Shown here one piece after another: positions 22,955 through 30,676 of a DNA stretch of 41,474 nucleotides (its first letter is position 1; every line of letters starts with the position of its first letter). A model generated the notes under the pieces. It had not been told where the DNA came from. It saw only the letters and a program-made list of their open reading frames with translations, and made no database searches. The stretch comes from Oscillibacter sp. (lineage in GTDB: Bacteria; Bacillota; Clostridia; Oscillospirales; Oscillospiraceae): assembly GCA_022791135.1 (NCBI GenBank), contig JAAVYM010000073.1, positions 1-41,474 of the forward strand, read 5' to 3'. The position numbers and the translations under genes were made by a program.

Positions 22955-23069
22955 GTAGGTCTCCTTTCCGGCGAAACTCCCGGAGAGGGGCGCCCTCTGG
23001 AAGCGTCGAGGTTAGCATTTGCTGCGAAAGGCCGCCTAAGCCCAGGAAAAGACTGCCTTACACGGAAAT

Positions 23070-23098
23070 ATCATAACAAAAAACCGAGGACAACACAA
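23070..23098 (-). promoter_or_regulatory. Promoter of the histidine-kinase-like gene
   Basis: Minus strand TTGTGT (23093-23098), 17-bp spacer, TATGAT (23070-23075). The -35 is poor, as expected for an activator-dependent promoter, and a row of Spo0A-like boxes begins 7 bp upstream of it. Confidence 0.55.
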
Positions 23099-23104
23099 GG
23101 ATTT

Positions 23105-23142
23105 TATCGAATCCTGTCGAAAACAGTCGAATCTCCTCGACA
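23105..23142. promoter_or_regulatory. Four phased Spo0A-like boxes
   Basis: TCGA cores occur at 23107, 23117, 23127 and 23137, exactly 10 bp apart. Their contexts are TATCGAA, TGTCGAA (exact 0A box), AGTCGAA and, on the other strand, TGTCGAG; the other three each differ by one base from TGTCGAA. The row ends at the terminator of the preceding gene. Confidence 0.55.
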
Positions 23143-23171
23143 AAAACGCCGCCCTGTAAGGCGGCGTTTTT
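23142..23171 (-). terminator. Terminator of the PIN/NYN-like gene
   Basis: AAAAACGCCGCC/GGCGGCGTTTTT with a 6-nt loop, giving a GC stem followed by TTTTT on the minus strand. Confidence 0.85.
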
Positions 23172-23187
23172 CCGATATAACAAATGT

Positions 23188-23769
23188 TTATTCGCTGTCC
23201 TCCGGAGAGGGGGATTTTTTGCGGCGCCCGCCCCGCCGGGGACGGGTGACTTTCACCGCCCGTTCCGGCTCCACCTCCGGAGCTTGAAAAATACGCTTGA
23301 GATGGTTATACAGTATGCAGCCCTGGGCTGATCCGTATTCCTTCACCAGGGCGTTGGCCAGCTCCTGGCGGTCTGATGCCCGAAGGATAAAGGGCAGATG
23401 CAGGCAGCTTTCAATGGAGGGGCGGAGGGCCACCTCCTGGAAGGCGTTGGCATAACGGGCCTGAAGGGCGTCAATAGACGCGGCATAGCCCTTGTCCTGG
23501 CTGATGACATAGGCGTAATCTGCCTCCCGCTTGCCCACCAGGACGCCCAGTTCCGTGATGATCTGGAAATCGATGGAGTTCTTGCCGCCCCGGACGCTTT
23601 CAACATACTGCACATCCGCCGCCGTCCCGGCGCAGAGCTTCTGGATTTTGGTCAGGGCTAGGCCCTTTTGGTAGAAAATCAGGACGGTGTCCTGGCAGGA
23701 GAGCATGTCAATGCCTTTTAGGCCCGTGCCGATGTTGTTGTCTCCGTCAACAAGAAAAATCATTTTCAT
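23188..23769 (-). CDS. PIN/NYN-like domain protein
   Basis: 193 residues. The N-terminus MIFLVDGDNNIGTG has the first acidic residues of the NYN/PIN ribonuclease fold; GGKNSIDFQIITELG and YVISQDKGYAASID supply the later conserved Asp residues. About 150 residues of this domain are followed by a very basic tail (RPRRGGRRKK), suited to binding RNA. The first motif is slightly unusual (DGDNN where NYN proteins have DxxN), so nuclease activity is likely but unproven. It is monocistronic between cinA and the kinase-like gene, with its own terminator. Confidence 0.7.
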   Translation of the reverse strand: MKMIFLVDGDNNIGTGLKGIDMLSCQDTVLIFYQKGLALTKIQKLCAGTAADVQYVESVRGGKNSIDFQIITELGVLVGKREADYAYVISQDKGYAASIDALQARYANAFQEVALRPSIESCLHLPFILRASDRQELANALVKEYGSAQGCILYNHLKRIFQAPEVEPERAVKVTRPRRGGRRKKSPSPEDSE

Positions 23770-23931
23770 GAAGCCGATCCTTTGTAAGTTATTTATGCGG
23801 GGGCCGCCCCCTGCATGGCTGGAACGTTCAGTATATCAGCTTTGCAAGAAAAACGCAAGGAAAACCCGCGCCCAGGAGACTCATAGTATATGTATTGGGA
23901 AAAATCCCCATATTCCTATGCTTTTGGGTCC

Positions 23932-23951
23932 GGCGTCCCTGTCCGGACGCC
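23932..23951 (-). terminator. Hairpin after cinA
   Basis: GGCGTCC/GGACGCC with a 6-nt loop directly after the cinA stop; no T-run, so termination is uncertain. Confidence 0.4.
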
Positions 23952-23956
23952 CCGCC

Positions 23957-25219
23957 TCAGATGTGCTCGATGGGCAGGCCCTGCAAATACCGCCGGACCA
24001 CGTCGAAGGCGTGGTTGGCCGCTAGGCCCTGGATGCGGTCCCGCCGCCTCCGGCCCATGTCCAGGGAGCGGCAGAAGGTCCCGCCGGGGGCCGCTAGGCC
24101 GATGTACACAATCCCTACCGGCACGCCCCGCTCGTCCGCCGTAGGTCCTGCCGAGCCGGTGACGGAGACACCCAGGTCCGCGCCGGTGATTTTCCGGACC
24201 CCTTCCGCCATGGCCCGGGCGCAGGGTTCCGAAACGGGGCCGTAGGCGTCCAGAAGCTCCTGGGGTACGCCCAGCACATCCGCTTTGATGCTGGTCCAAT
24301 AGCTCACCACTCCGCCCCGGTAGATGGTAGAAGCCCCGGGTATAGCGGTGAGCTTCTCGGCGACCAATCCGCCGGTACAGCTCTCGGCGGTGGCCAGAGT
24401 CATGTTCCGCCGGATGAGCTGGGCGTGGCAGCACGCCGCCAGGTCCATCATATCCACGCCGTAGACGATGTCTCCCAGGGTGTCCAACACCATCCGCTCC
24501 ACCGGGGCCAGCATGGCCCGGGCTTCCTCCTCCGTGGCAGCCTTGGCGGTGGCCCGAAGGCGGACCTCGCAAGGCTTGGCGTAGGTAGCCAGAGTCGGGT
24601 TCGTCATATGGGCCATCTTTTCATGGAGCAGCTCATCCACGGAACTCTCCCCCATGCCGAAGGTCATAATGTCCCGGGAGACAATGACTTCGTGGGACAG
24701 CTTGCGGAGATACGGTTCCACGTGGCGGCGGAGCATTGTTTCCATCTCGTGGGGCGGACCAGGGAGCATGAGGACATGGACACCCTCCGCTTCAAAGGCG
24801 CAGCCCGGCGCGGTGCCCACCGGGTTGTCAAACACGGCGCAGTCCTCCGGCAGCTCCGCCTGCTGGGTGTTGTTTTCCGGCATGGGGACGTGAACGGCGG
24901 ACTCGTAAAAGGCCCGGATGTCTTCCAGAATGTCCGGGTGCAGGACCAGGGGCTTTCCAAATGCCTCGCAGATGGTCTGCTTGGTGAGGTCATCATAGGT
25001 GGGTCCCAGCCCTCCGGTGGTGATGATGACGTCCGCCCGGCGGCGGGCGATCTCCAGGGCCTCTTTGAGCCGGTCCGGGTTGTCGCCCACCACGGTGTGC
25101 CAGAAGACGTTGACGCCCAGGGCGGAGAGGCTCTGGCTCAAAACCTGAGCGTTGGTGTTTGCGATGTTGCCGAGGAGCAGCTCCGTGCCTACGGCGATCA
25201 GTTCAGCGGTGTGAGACAT
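23957..25219 (-). CDS. cinA: CinA family protein (competence/damage-inducible; NMN amidohydrolase)
   Basis: 420 residues, full-length two-domain CinA. The N-terminal MoCF-like domain has AELIAVGTELLLGNIANTNA and TTGGLGPTYDDLT; the C-terminal CinA domain has ATAESCTGGLVAEKLTAIPG and SVTGSAGP. The C-terminal domain deamidates nicotinamide mononucleotide, recycling a by-product of NAD-dependent DNA ligase, and the N-terminal domain can act on ADP-ribose. CinA is often next to recA or pgsA; neither is here. ATG 25219 follows AGGAGG. Confidence 0.95.
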   Translation of the reverse strand: MSHTAELIAVGTELLLGNIANTNAQVLSQSLSALGVNVFWHTVVGDNPDRLKEALEIARRRADVIITTGGLGPTYDDLTKQTICEAFGKPLVLHPDILEDIRAFYESAVHVPMPENNTQQAELPEDCAVFDNPVGTAPGCAFEAEGVHVLMLPGPPHEMETMLRRHVEPYLRKLSHEVIVSRDIMTFGMGESSVDELLHEKMAHMTNPTLATYAKPCEVRLRATAKAATEEEARAMLAPVERMVLDTLGDIVYGVDMMDLAACCHAQLIRRNMTLATAESCTGGLVAEKLTAIPGASTIYRGGVVSYWTSIKADVLGVPQELLDAYGPVSEPCARAMAEGVRKITGADLGVSVTGSAGPTADERGVPVGIVYIGLAAPGGTFCRSLDMGRRRRDRIQGLAANHAFDVVRRYLQGLPIEHI

Positions 25220-25576
25220 AACCGTTACCTCCTGTTATGGGTGATCCGTGTTTGGCGTGCGCGGCGATTGCCTGGCGAATCCCATCGAAGATTCGCCGGC
25301 TTTCCTGCTCCATCAAAAGGAAAGCCTCCGGCATTGTTCCCTGTGAGCTTCCTGTGTTTTTCTTCAGCGATAGCTTCTAAATTCAATTGAAGGGACAGTA
25401 ATTTTTCCTGCCTTTCCAGCCGTTGGGTATGCTGCGGCAAGCTTTGCGCTTTCCGGCCTTTCGGGGATACACCGCCCAGGAGTCCGGTTCGCCAAGATGC
25501 GCCAATTTGCTCCGACTGCATTTTCCGCAGGCAATCGGGAACTCTTTTTATCCATGAAGGACGAACCTTCTGAACA
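25220..25576. other. Intergenic region, 357 bp, no gene recognised
   Basis: Lies between cinA and thiI on the same strand. Minus-strand frames of up to 98 codons are present but lack ribosome binding sites and any family resemblance. GC-rich short inverted repeats (GGCGAATC/GATTCGCC near 25275-25300) occur. No promoter of good quality was found. Confidence 0.4.
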
Positions 25577-26755
25577 TCAAGGCTTCGCCCAAATCCACTG
25601 CTCCCCCTCCAGGGACCGGGCCATCAGGGCCTCTACGTCCAGCCTGGCCTCCGCCTCCCGGACGTCCTCAACCTTGGGGCGGGTAGCGGGGTGCCGGGGC
25701 GTGAAGACGGTGCAGCAGTCCTCATAGGGCAGGATGGAGGTGTCGTAGGTCCCAATCTCTCTTGCCTGCCGGATGATCTCCACCTTGTCCATGCCAATCA
25801 GGGGCCGGAGGACCGGCATCTCCGCCACGTCGTCCGTAACGGCCAGGGCCATCATAGTTTGGCTGGCCACCTGGCCCAGGGACTCGCCGGTGACGAGGGC
25901 CTTGGCCCCTGCCCGCTTGGCGACAGCCTGGGCCAGGCGCATCATGAAGCGGCGCATAATGAGAGTGAAATACTCCTCGGGGCAGTTCTTCCGAATTTCC
26001 TCCTGAATCTCGGTGAAGGGAATGATGTGAACCCGGAGCCGGCCGCAGTACTTTGTCAGCAGCCGGGCCAGCTCCAGAACCTTGTCCTGAGCCTGCTGAG
26101 AGGTGTAGGGCGGAGAGACGAAGTGGACCATCTCCAGCTCCACGCCCCGCCGGGCCATCATCCAGGAGGACACGGGGCTGTCCAACCCGCCGGAGAGAAG
26201 GCTGACCGCGTGTCCCCCCATGCCCACAGGAAGTCCGCCTGCACCGGGGACAGCGGGGGCGTGGACGTAGGCGTATTTCTCCCGGATCTCCACGTGGACC
26301 GTCAAATCCGGCTCGTGTACGTCCACCGCCACATGGGGGAACGCCTCTGCCAGCTCGCCGCCCACGGCTTGAGAGACCTGGATAGAGTTCATGGGATAGT
26401 TTTTGTCCGCCCGCTTGCTCTCCACTTTGAAGCTCTTCGCGGCGGCAAAGGCGTCGGATAGGTAGTCCCTGGCCGTCTCCACGATGGCTTCCACGGTCTT
26501 TTCACAGGGCACGGCCCGAGCCACGCTGACCACGCCGAAGACCTGCCGCGCGGCTTCGTAGGCCGCCTCCATATCGCAGTGGTCCGTGGTGGGTTCGGCG
26601 TAGATGGTGCTTTGGCGGATGTAAACCTGAAAGCTGCCGCAGGATTTCAGGCGGCGGGCCACATTGGCGACCAGCCGGTCCTCAAAGGAGCGGCGGTTCA
26701 GGCCCTTCAGGACGACTTCGCCCAATTTGAGTAAAAACATCTCGTTTTGCCGCAT
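25577..26755 (-). CDS. thiI: tRNA 4-thiouridine synthase ThiI
   Basis: 392 residues. A THUMP RNA-binding region (about 55-165: QVYIRQSTIYAE...FKVESKRADKNYPMNS) is followed by the PP-loop SGGLDS (188-193) that adenylates the tRNA uridine, then VTGESLGQVASQT and PYEDCCTVF. The C-terminal rhodanese domain of E. coli ThiI is absent, as in most Firmicutes, where a cysteine desulfurase supplies sulfur directly. The modification is s4U8, and ThiI can also feed thiamin thiazole synthesis. ATG 26755 follows CGGAGGA; a longer frame to 26833 is rejected. No desulfurase gene adjoins it. Confidence 0.95.
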   Translation of the reverse strand: MRQNEMFLLKLGEVVLKGLNRRSFEDRLVANVARRLKSCGSFQVYIRQSTIYAEPTTDHCDMEAAYEAARQVFGVVSVARAVPCEKTVEAIVETARDYLSDAFAAAKSFKVESKRADKNYPMNSIQVSQAVGGELAEAFPHVAVDVHEPDLTVHVEIREKYAYVHAPAVPGAGGLPVGMGGHAVSLLSGGLDSPVSSWMMARRGVELEMVHFVSPPYTSQQAQDKVLELARLLTKYCGRLRVHIIPFTEIQEEIRKNCPEEYFTLIMRRFMMRLAQAVAKRAGAKALVTGESLGQVASQTMMALAVTDDVAEMPVLRPLIGMDKVEIIRQAREIGTYDTSILPYEDCCTVFTPRHPATRPKVEDVREAEARLDVEALMARSLEGEQWIWAKP

Positions 26756-26889
26756 GGGTGTTCCTCCGTATCGTGTGAATTCACAGGGGCTATTATAGCG
26801 CACTTTTCCCGGAAGAAAAAGAGCTTTTTTCATTTTTGTCCGCTTTCGCTATTTCCGCACGTTCCCCACGAGGGACTTGAACGGCAGCA

Positions 26890-26916
26890 GGCGGCCGGCA
26901 ATGTCAGCCGGCCGCC
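26890..26916. repeat. GC-rich inverted repeat between thiI and the PLD gene
   Basis: GGCGGCCGGC/GCCGGCCGCC, a perfect 10-bp stem with loop AATGTCA and no T-run. Possibly the PLD-gene terminator. Confidence 0.4.
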
Positions 26917-26998
26917 CGAGATCGTTCGCCTGCCCGGCGGGAGAACAGAGCGCCGTGCCACAGCGAGACGCTCCTGCTGCCGGTCCCCTGACTTTTTC

Positions 26999-27883
26999 TT
27001 ACAGCTCTTCGTATTCATCTTCGATGTAGGACGCGGTATTCCGTTCTTTCCAAAGAATTTTATAATAGAACTCCTCGTCCTCTTTTGTGATCCACCTCTG
27101 CGCCCGCACGCCGACGGCATGGATAATGGGGCAGCCCAGGCGGCTGGTACGCGTGAATGAGGAAAAGTATGTGGCCAGAAAGTAATCCCGCTCCTCCGCA
27201 ATTTGGCGGAGCCGCAGCATGTCCTTTCGGGCCTCTGCCCTCCACTGCCGATCCTGAAAGTCGTCCAGGGCACCCAGGTAATTCTGGAAGAGGGAGATGT
27301 CGTAATAATCTGTGTCCACGATCTCCTGCCGGCATGCACAGGCCCGCAGGACGTCCACCTTGGTGTTGTATGGCCCATCCTCCTCCATGAGCAGGATATT
27401 CACAATGGGTTCCCCGCAGCCTTCACAGCGTATGGGAGATTTTAAAACCCGCAAATCCTGTTCGCTCAACGTCCATAGGGCTTTGAACTCCTCCAGGCAG
27501 GGGTTGACTGCGGCGGCCTCGTCGGTGATAGTAAGGTCCTCATAATGCCTCTGGTTGGCGCTTAGCGTCCAGTTGAAAGAACCGAGCAGCACCCTTCGCT
27601 TGTCGATGATACAGAACTTATGGTGCATCAGCCCCGCGCTCCGGAGGAACTTGATTTTGATGCCCTGAGTTTCCAGCCGTTGGATGCTCTCTTGATAACG
27701 GCGGTTCCTCACGTCGTCGTTGACGATGACCTTGACCTTGATGCCACGGTTCCGGAGGCTCATGAACACCGTTTCATAAAGCGGGAAGTTGACCCAGGCC
27801 ACCGCAACCTTCACGCTTTTCTGGGCGTTGTTCAAGTGGCTGAGGACAATATCCTGCAAGTTCTCAAAATAGGTTTTTGTCAT
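26999..27883 (-). CDS. Phospholipase D-like (HKD) protein with Cys-cluster insert
   Basis: 294 residues, soluble. The N-terminal ~110 residues form a single PLD half: VKVAVAWVNFPLYETVF, then the HKD motif MHHKFCIIDKRRVLLGSFNW (H87, K89, D94) and the GSFNWT strand. Single-HKD proteins act as dimers, usually as nucleases or phosphodiesterases. The rest is unlike cardiolipin synthases: a CEGC (C153, C156) and CAC (C182, C184) set suggests a zinc site, and a helical, acidic C-terminus follows. No signal peptide. It is alone, between thiI and two kinases, so it has no partner to suggest a role; nuclease activity and a defence function are only possibilities. Confidence 0.75.
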   Translation of the reverse strand: MTKTYFENLQDIVLSHLNNAQKSVKVAVAWVNFPLYETVFMSLRNRGIKVKVIVNDDVRNRRYQESIQRLETQGIKIKFLRSAGLMHHKFCIIDKRRVLLGSFNWTLSANQRHYEDLTITDEAAAVNPCLEEFKALWTLSEQDLRVLKSPIRCEGCGEPIVNILLMEEDGPYNTKVDVLRACACRQEIVDTDYYDISLFQNYLGALDDFQDRQWRAEARKDMLRLRQIAEERDYFLATYFSSFTRTSRLGCPIIHAVGVRAQRWITKEDEEFYYKILWKERNTASYIEDEYEEL

Positions 27884-28016
27884 GGGGGCATCTCCTTTTC
27901 GGCCCTTCCAAAATCTGGTGTATGCCAGATGGAAAGCGGAATATGGGAAACGAGAGTTCTGTAAGCTGTCCGCAGCCCCCTGCTTCCCATTCCTCTTTTA
28001 GCGGCCCGCCGGGGCC

Positions 28017-30602
28017 TTATTTCAGGTGTTTTTTAAGCTTGAGGGCGACAGTCTGAATATCGATCGGCTTTGCCAAATGGTCGTTCATACCGCACTCCAG
28101 GCATTTTTGAATGTCCTCTGAAAACGCATCGGCGGTCATTGCAATAATGGGAACGCCTGCGTCTGCGCGTTTTAGTCCCCGGATGACCGTGGTCGCTTCG
28201 TATCCGTCCATAACGGGCATTCGCACATCCATGATGATCGCGTCATAATACCCTACGGGAGACTTTTCAAATTTCTCCACACAGACCTTCCCGTTTTCAA
28301 CCCAGTCCAATTCCATTTCCAGGACCGAGAGCAGCTCCCTTGCGACCTCCCAGTTCAGCTCATTGTCCTCCGCCAACAGGATATGTTTTCCCCGAAGGGC
28401 TAGATCGGCCGCATTTTCAGAACCAGTCGTTTTTTCAACGACCGTACCGGCGAATATGTTCAGCGCGTCGAACAGGGTGGACTTGAACAGGGGCTTGGAA
28501 ATAAACCCGGAAATCCCGGCGTTCCTGGCCTCCTCGTCCACCGCGCTCCAATCGCAGTCTGAGAGCAGCAGCGCCGGGCTTTCCTCTCCGTAGTTCCGCC
28601 GGATTTCCCGCGCGGCCTCAATCCCGCTCATGCCCGGGAGCTTCCAGCTCAAAAGAATGATCTGGTAGCTGTCGTTTCGGCGGCGGCAGTCGGCGATCCG
28701 CTCCATCGCCTGCTCCGCGCTCAGGCACCATTCAGCGCCGATGCCGAGGGACTTCAGCGAACGAACCGCATTGACGCACAGCCGTTCATCACCATCCACC
28801 ACCAGCATGTTCCAGTCGGGAAGCGGCGCATTGGTCTCCTGGCCGGCCACCTTTTCCAGGTCTAGGACAACATGGAACTCGCTGCCCTTGCCCTGCTCGC
28901 TGCGGACGGAAATGGAACCGCCCATCGCGTCTACGATATATTTGGTAATTGCCATTCCCAGCCCGGACCCTTCCGTTTTCTGCACGCGGGTGTTGTCCTC
29001 CCGGCTGAAGGAGTCGAAGATTTTCTTTTGGTACTCCTTTGACATGCCAATGCCGGTATCGCGCACCAGGAAGTGAGTGCGGACGCGGGAATCATCCTCC
29101 GGCAGAGCTTCCTGGTACAAGGACACCTGCACCGAACCGTTCTCCGGCGTGAATTTGACGGCATTTCCCAGCAGGTTGATCAGAACCTGATTCAGCCGTA
29201 CGCCGTCACAGCGCACGGATTCCGAGAGAATTTCATAGGCGGCCACATAAAATTGCTGGTTTTTTTCCCGCACTTGGGGCTGTATGATATTGATGATACT
29301 GTCCATTGCCTCCCGCAACGAAACCGGCTTGATATTCAGTGTCAGCTTACCACTTTCAATTTTGGATATGTCCAGCACGTCATTGATCAGCCCCAGCAAG
29401 TGCTTGCTGGACAGGGCGATTTTCCGCAGGTATCCCTGGACCTGTTCTGGGTTGTGGGTATTGGCTGCGGCCAGGGATGTCATGCCAATGATGGCGTTCA
29501 TAGGGGTTCGAATGTCGTGGCTCATGCTGGAGAGAAATTCCTGTTTTGCCGCATTGGCGCGTTCAGCCTCCTTTTGCGCCTGCTCCGCCGCCTTCCGTGC
29601 CGCGTCCATCTCCGTGTTCATGTGCCGGAGTTCCGATACCTGATTTCTGAACACCCTCAGGTATTGAAAGAATATGTAGAGAAGCATGGCGATCACCGCG
29701 AAGGAGGCGGCGTAAACGATGGTAAGCCACTGGCGTCCCATGCCGGAAATCGCGCGGTCCAGCCCGTCAAAGGGAAGGACTGTTACCAGATACCAATCGC
29801 AGTAAGGGAGGCTGGTACAATACAAGTGCCGGCGGGATTCGGCGTTTTTCAGGATTACAGAATAATCCTCATTGGCATTCATGGCCGCCGTCATCTGTGC
29901 AATATAGGAATCCGCCTCCTCACTCTGGCCGTCAAAGATACGGTAGAGCCTGTCAAAATAGTTCTCGTGGATGCTGCCTTCATCCTGAACGACGCAGCTG
30001 CCGTCTTTGCGTATGACGAAGGAGTACATCAGCGAACTGTCCGAATCAAGGAAAAGAACCTCGCCCATATATTTGGAGGAAAGTCCTACAACCAAGGCAA
30101 GACTGGTGCCTCCGCCGGACATGGGGTATTCACAGGGAACGCCAAACAAAATTATGCCGTTGTCGCTGCTGTCAACTGCGGACGCCGCTTTTCGCTCTCC
30201 ATTTCGCAGGCTCTCCAAGAATGACTCCGGATGGTTGAACTCCACAGGGTCGCCATAAATCATTTCGATCCCGCCGTCGGGGGAATACAGGGCTGCGCAT
30301 AAAAAATGCCTCGCCCTTGCGCCGTACTCGATTTCTTCCTTCGAGCCGTAGCCAGCCCCTCCCTCACCCGCCGCGATGTGCGCGATGGATTCCGCCATCG
30401 TCAGGCGAAGGTCAATGATCGTTTCAAAATGCAGTGATACCTGCTGGCTCATTCCGGCCATATAGGTTGTGCCGATATTCTCAATCGTGTTCTTGCTCAT
30501 TCGGCTTATAGACAGTCCGAGAAAAGAAAATACAAAAATATTCAAACATACGACGGCTGCTATGCTGACTTTTAGAAAACGAGGTAAAGCCAGGTGTTTC
30601 AT
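28017..30602 (-). CDS. Hybrid sensor histidine kinase with extracellular sensor and two receiver domains
   Basis: 861 residues. Helix 1 (about 12-33) and helix 2 (about 293-316) bracket a ~260-residue extracellular sensor, probably Cache-like. A coiled coil (about 325-355, rich in A/E/Q) leads to HisKA with H362 in SSMSHDIRTPMNAIIGM, and HATPase_c with DTGIGMSKE and GSGLGMAI. Two receiver domains follow. The first (about 600-720) has LLSWKLPGMSG, with Ser where the phospho-accepting Asp belongs, so it is probably inert; the second (about 745-858) is intact (IIMDVRMPVMDG). It lies 74 bp after another hybrid kinase on the same strand. No separate response regulator or DNA-binding output gene adjoins the pair. 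Confidence 0.92.
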   Translation of the reverse strand: MKHLALPRFLKVSIAAVVCLNIFVFSFLGLSISRMSKNTIENIGTTYMAGMSQQVSLHFETIIDLRLTMAESIAHIAAGEGGAGYGSKEEIEYGARARHFLCAALYSPDGGIEMIYGDPVEFNHPESFLESLRNGERKAASAVDSSDNGIILFGVPCEYPMSGGGTSLALVVGLSSKYMGEVLFLDSDSSLMYSFVIRKDGSCVVQDEGSIHENYFDRLYRIFDGQSEEADSYIAQMTAAMNANEDYSVILKNAESRRHLYCTSLPYCDWYLVTVLPFDGLDRAISGMGRQWLTIVYAASFAVIAMLLYIFFQYLRVFRNQVSELRHMNTEMDAARKAAEQAQKEAERANAAKQEFLSSMSHDIRTPMNAIIGMTSLAAANTHNPEQVQGYLRKIALSSKHLLGLINDVLDISKIESGKLTLNIKPVSLREAMDSIINIIQPQVREKNQQFYVAAYEILSESVRCDGVRLNQVLINLLGNAVKFTPENGSVQVSLYQEALPEDDSRVRTHFLVRDTGIGMSKEYQKKIFDSFSREDNTRVQKTEGSGLGMAITKYIVDAMGGSISVRSEQGKGSEFHVVLDLEKVAGQETNAPLPDWNMLVVDGDERLCVNAVRSLKSLGIGAEWCLSAEQAMERIADCRRRNDSYQIILLSWKLPGMSGIEAAREIRRNYGEESPALLLSDCDWSAVDEEARNAGISGFISKPLFKSTLFDALNIFAGTVVEKTTGSENAADLALRGKHILLAEDNELNWEVARELLSVLEMELDWVENGKVCVEKFEKSPVGYYDAIIMDVRMPVMDGYEATTVIRGLKRADAGVPIIAMTADAFSEDIQKCLECGMNDHLAKPIDIQTVALKLKKHLK

Positions 30603-30676
30603 GCTTCTTTTCCACCTCCACAGGTTTTCAAACGGGTGCGGCGCCAGTGTGCCCGGCCGTCACCCGGCTCACTTTC

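Noticed and set aside
25225..25521. A 98-codon minus-strand frame between cinA and thiI.
   Set aside because: No ribosome binding site, no family resemblance, overlapping alternative frames of equal quality.
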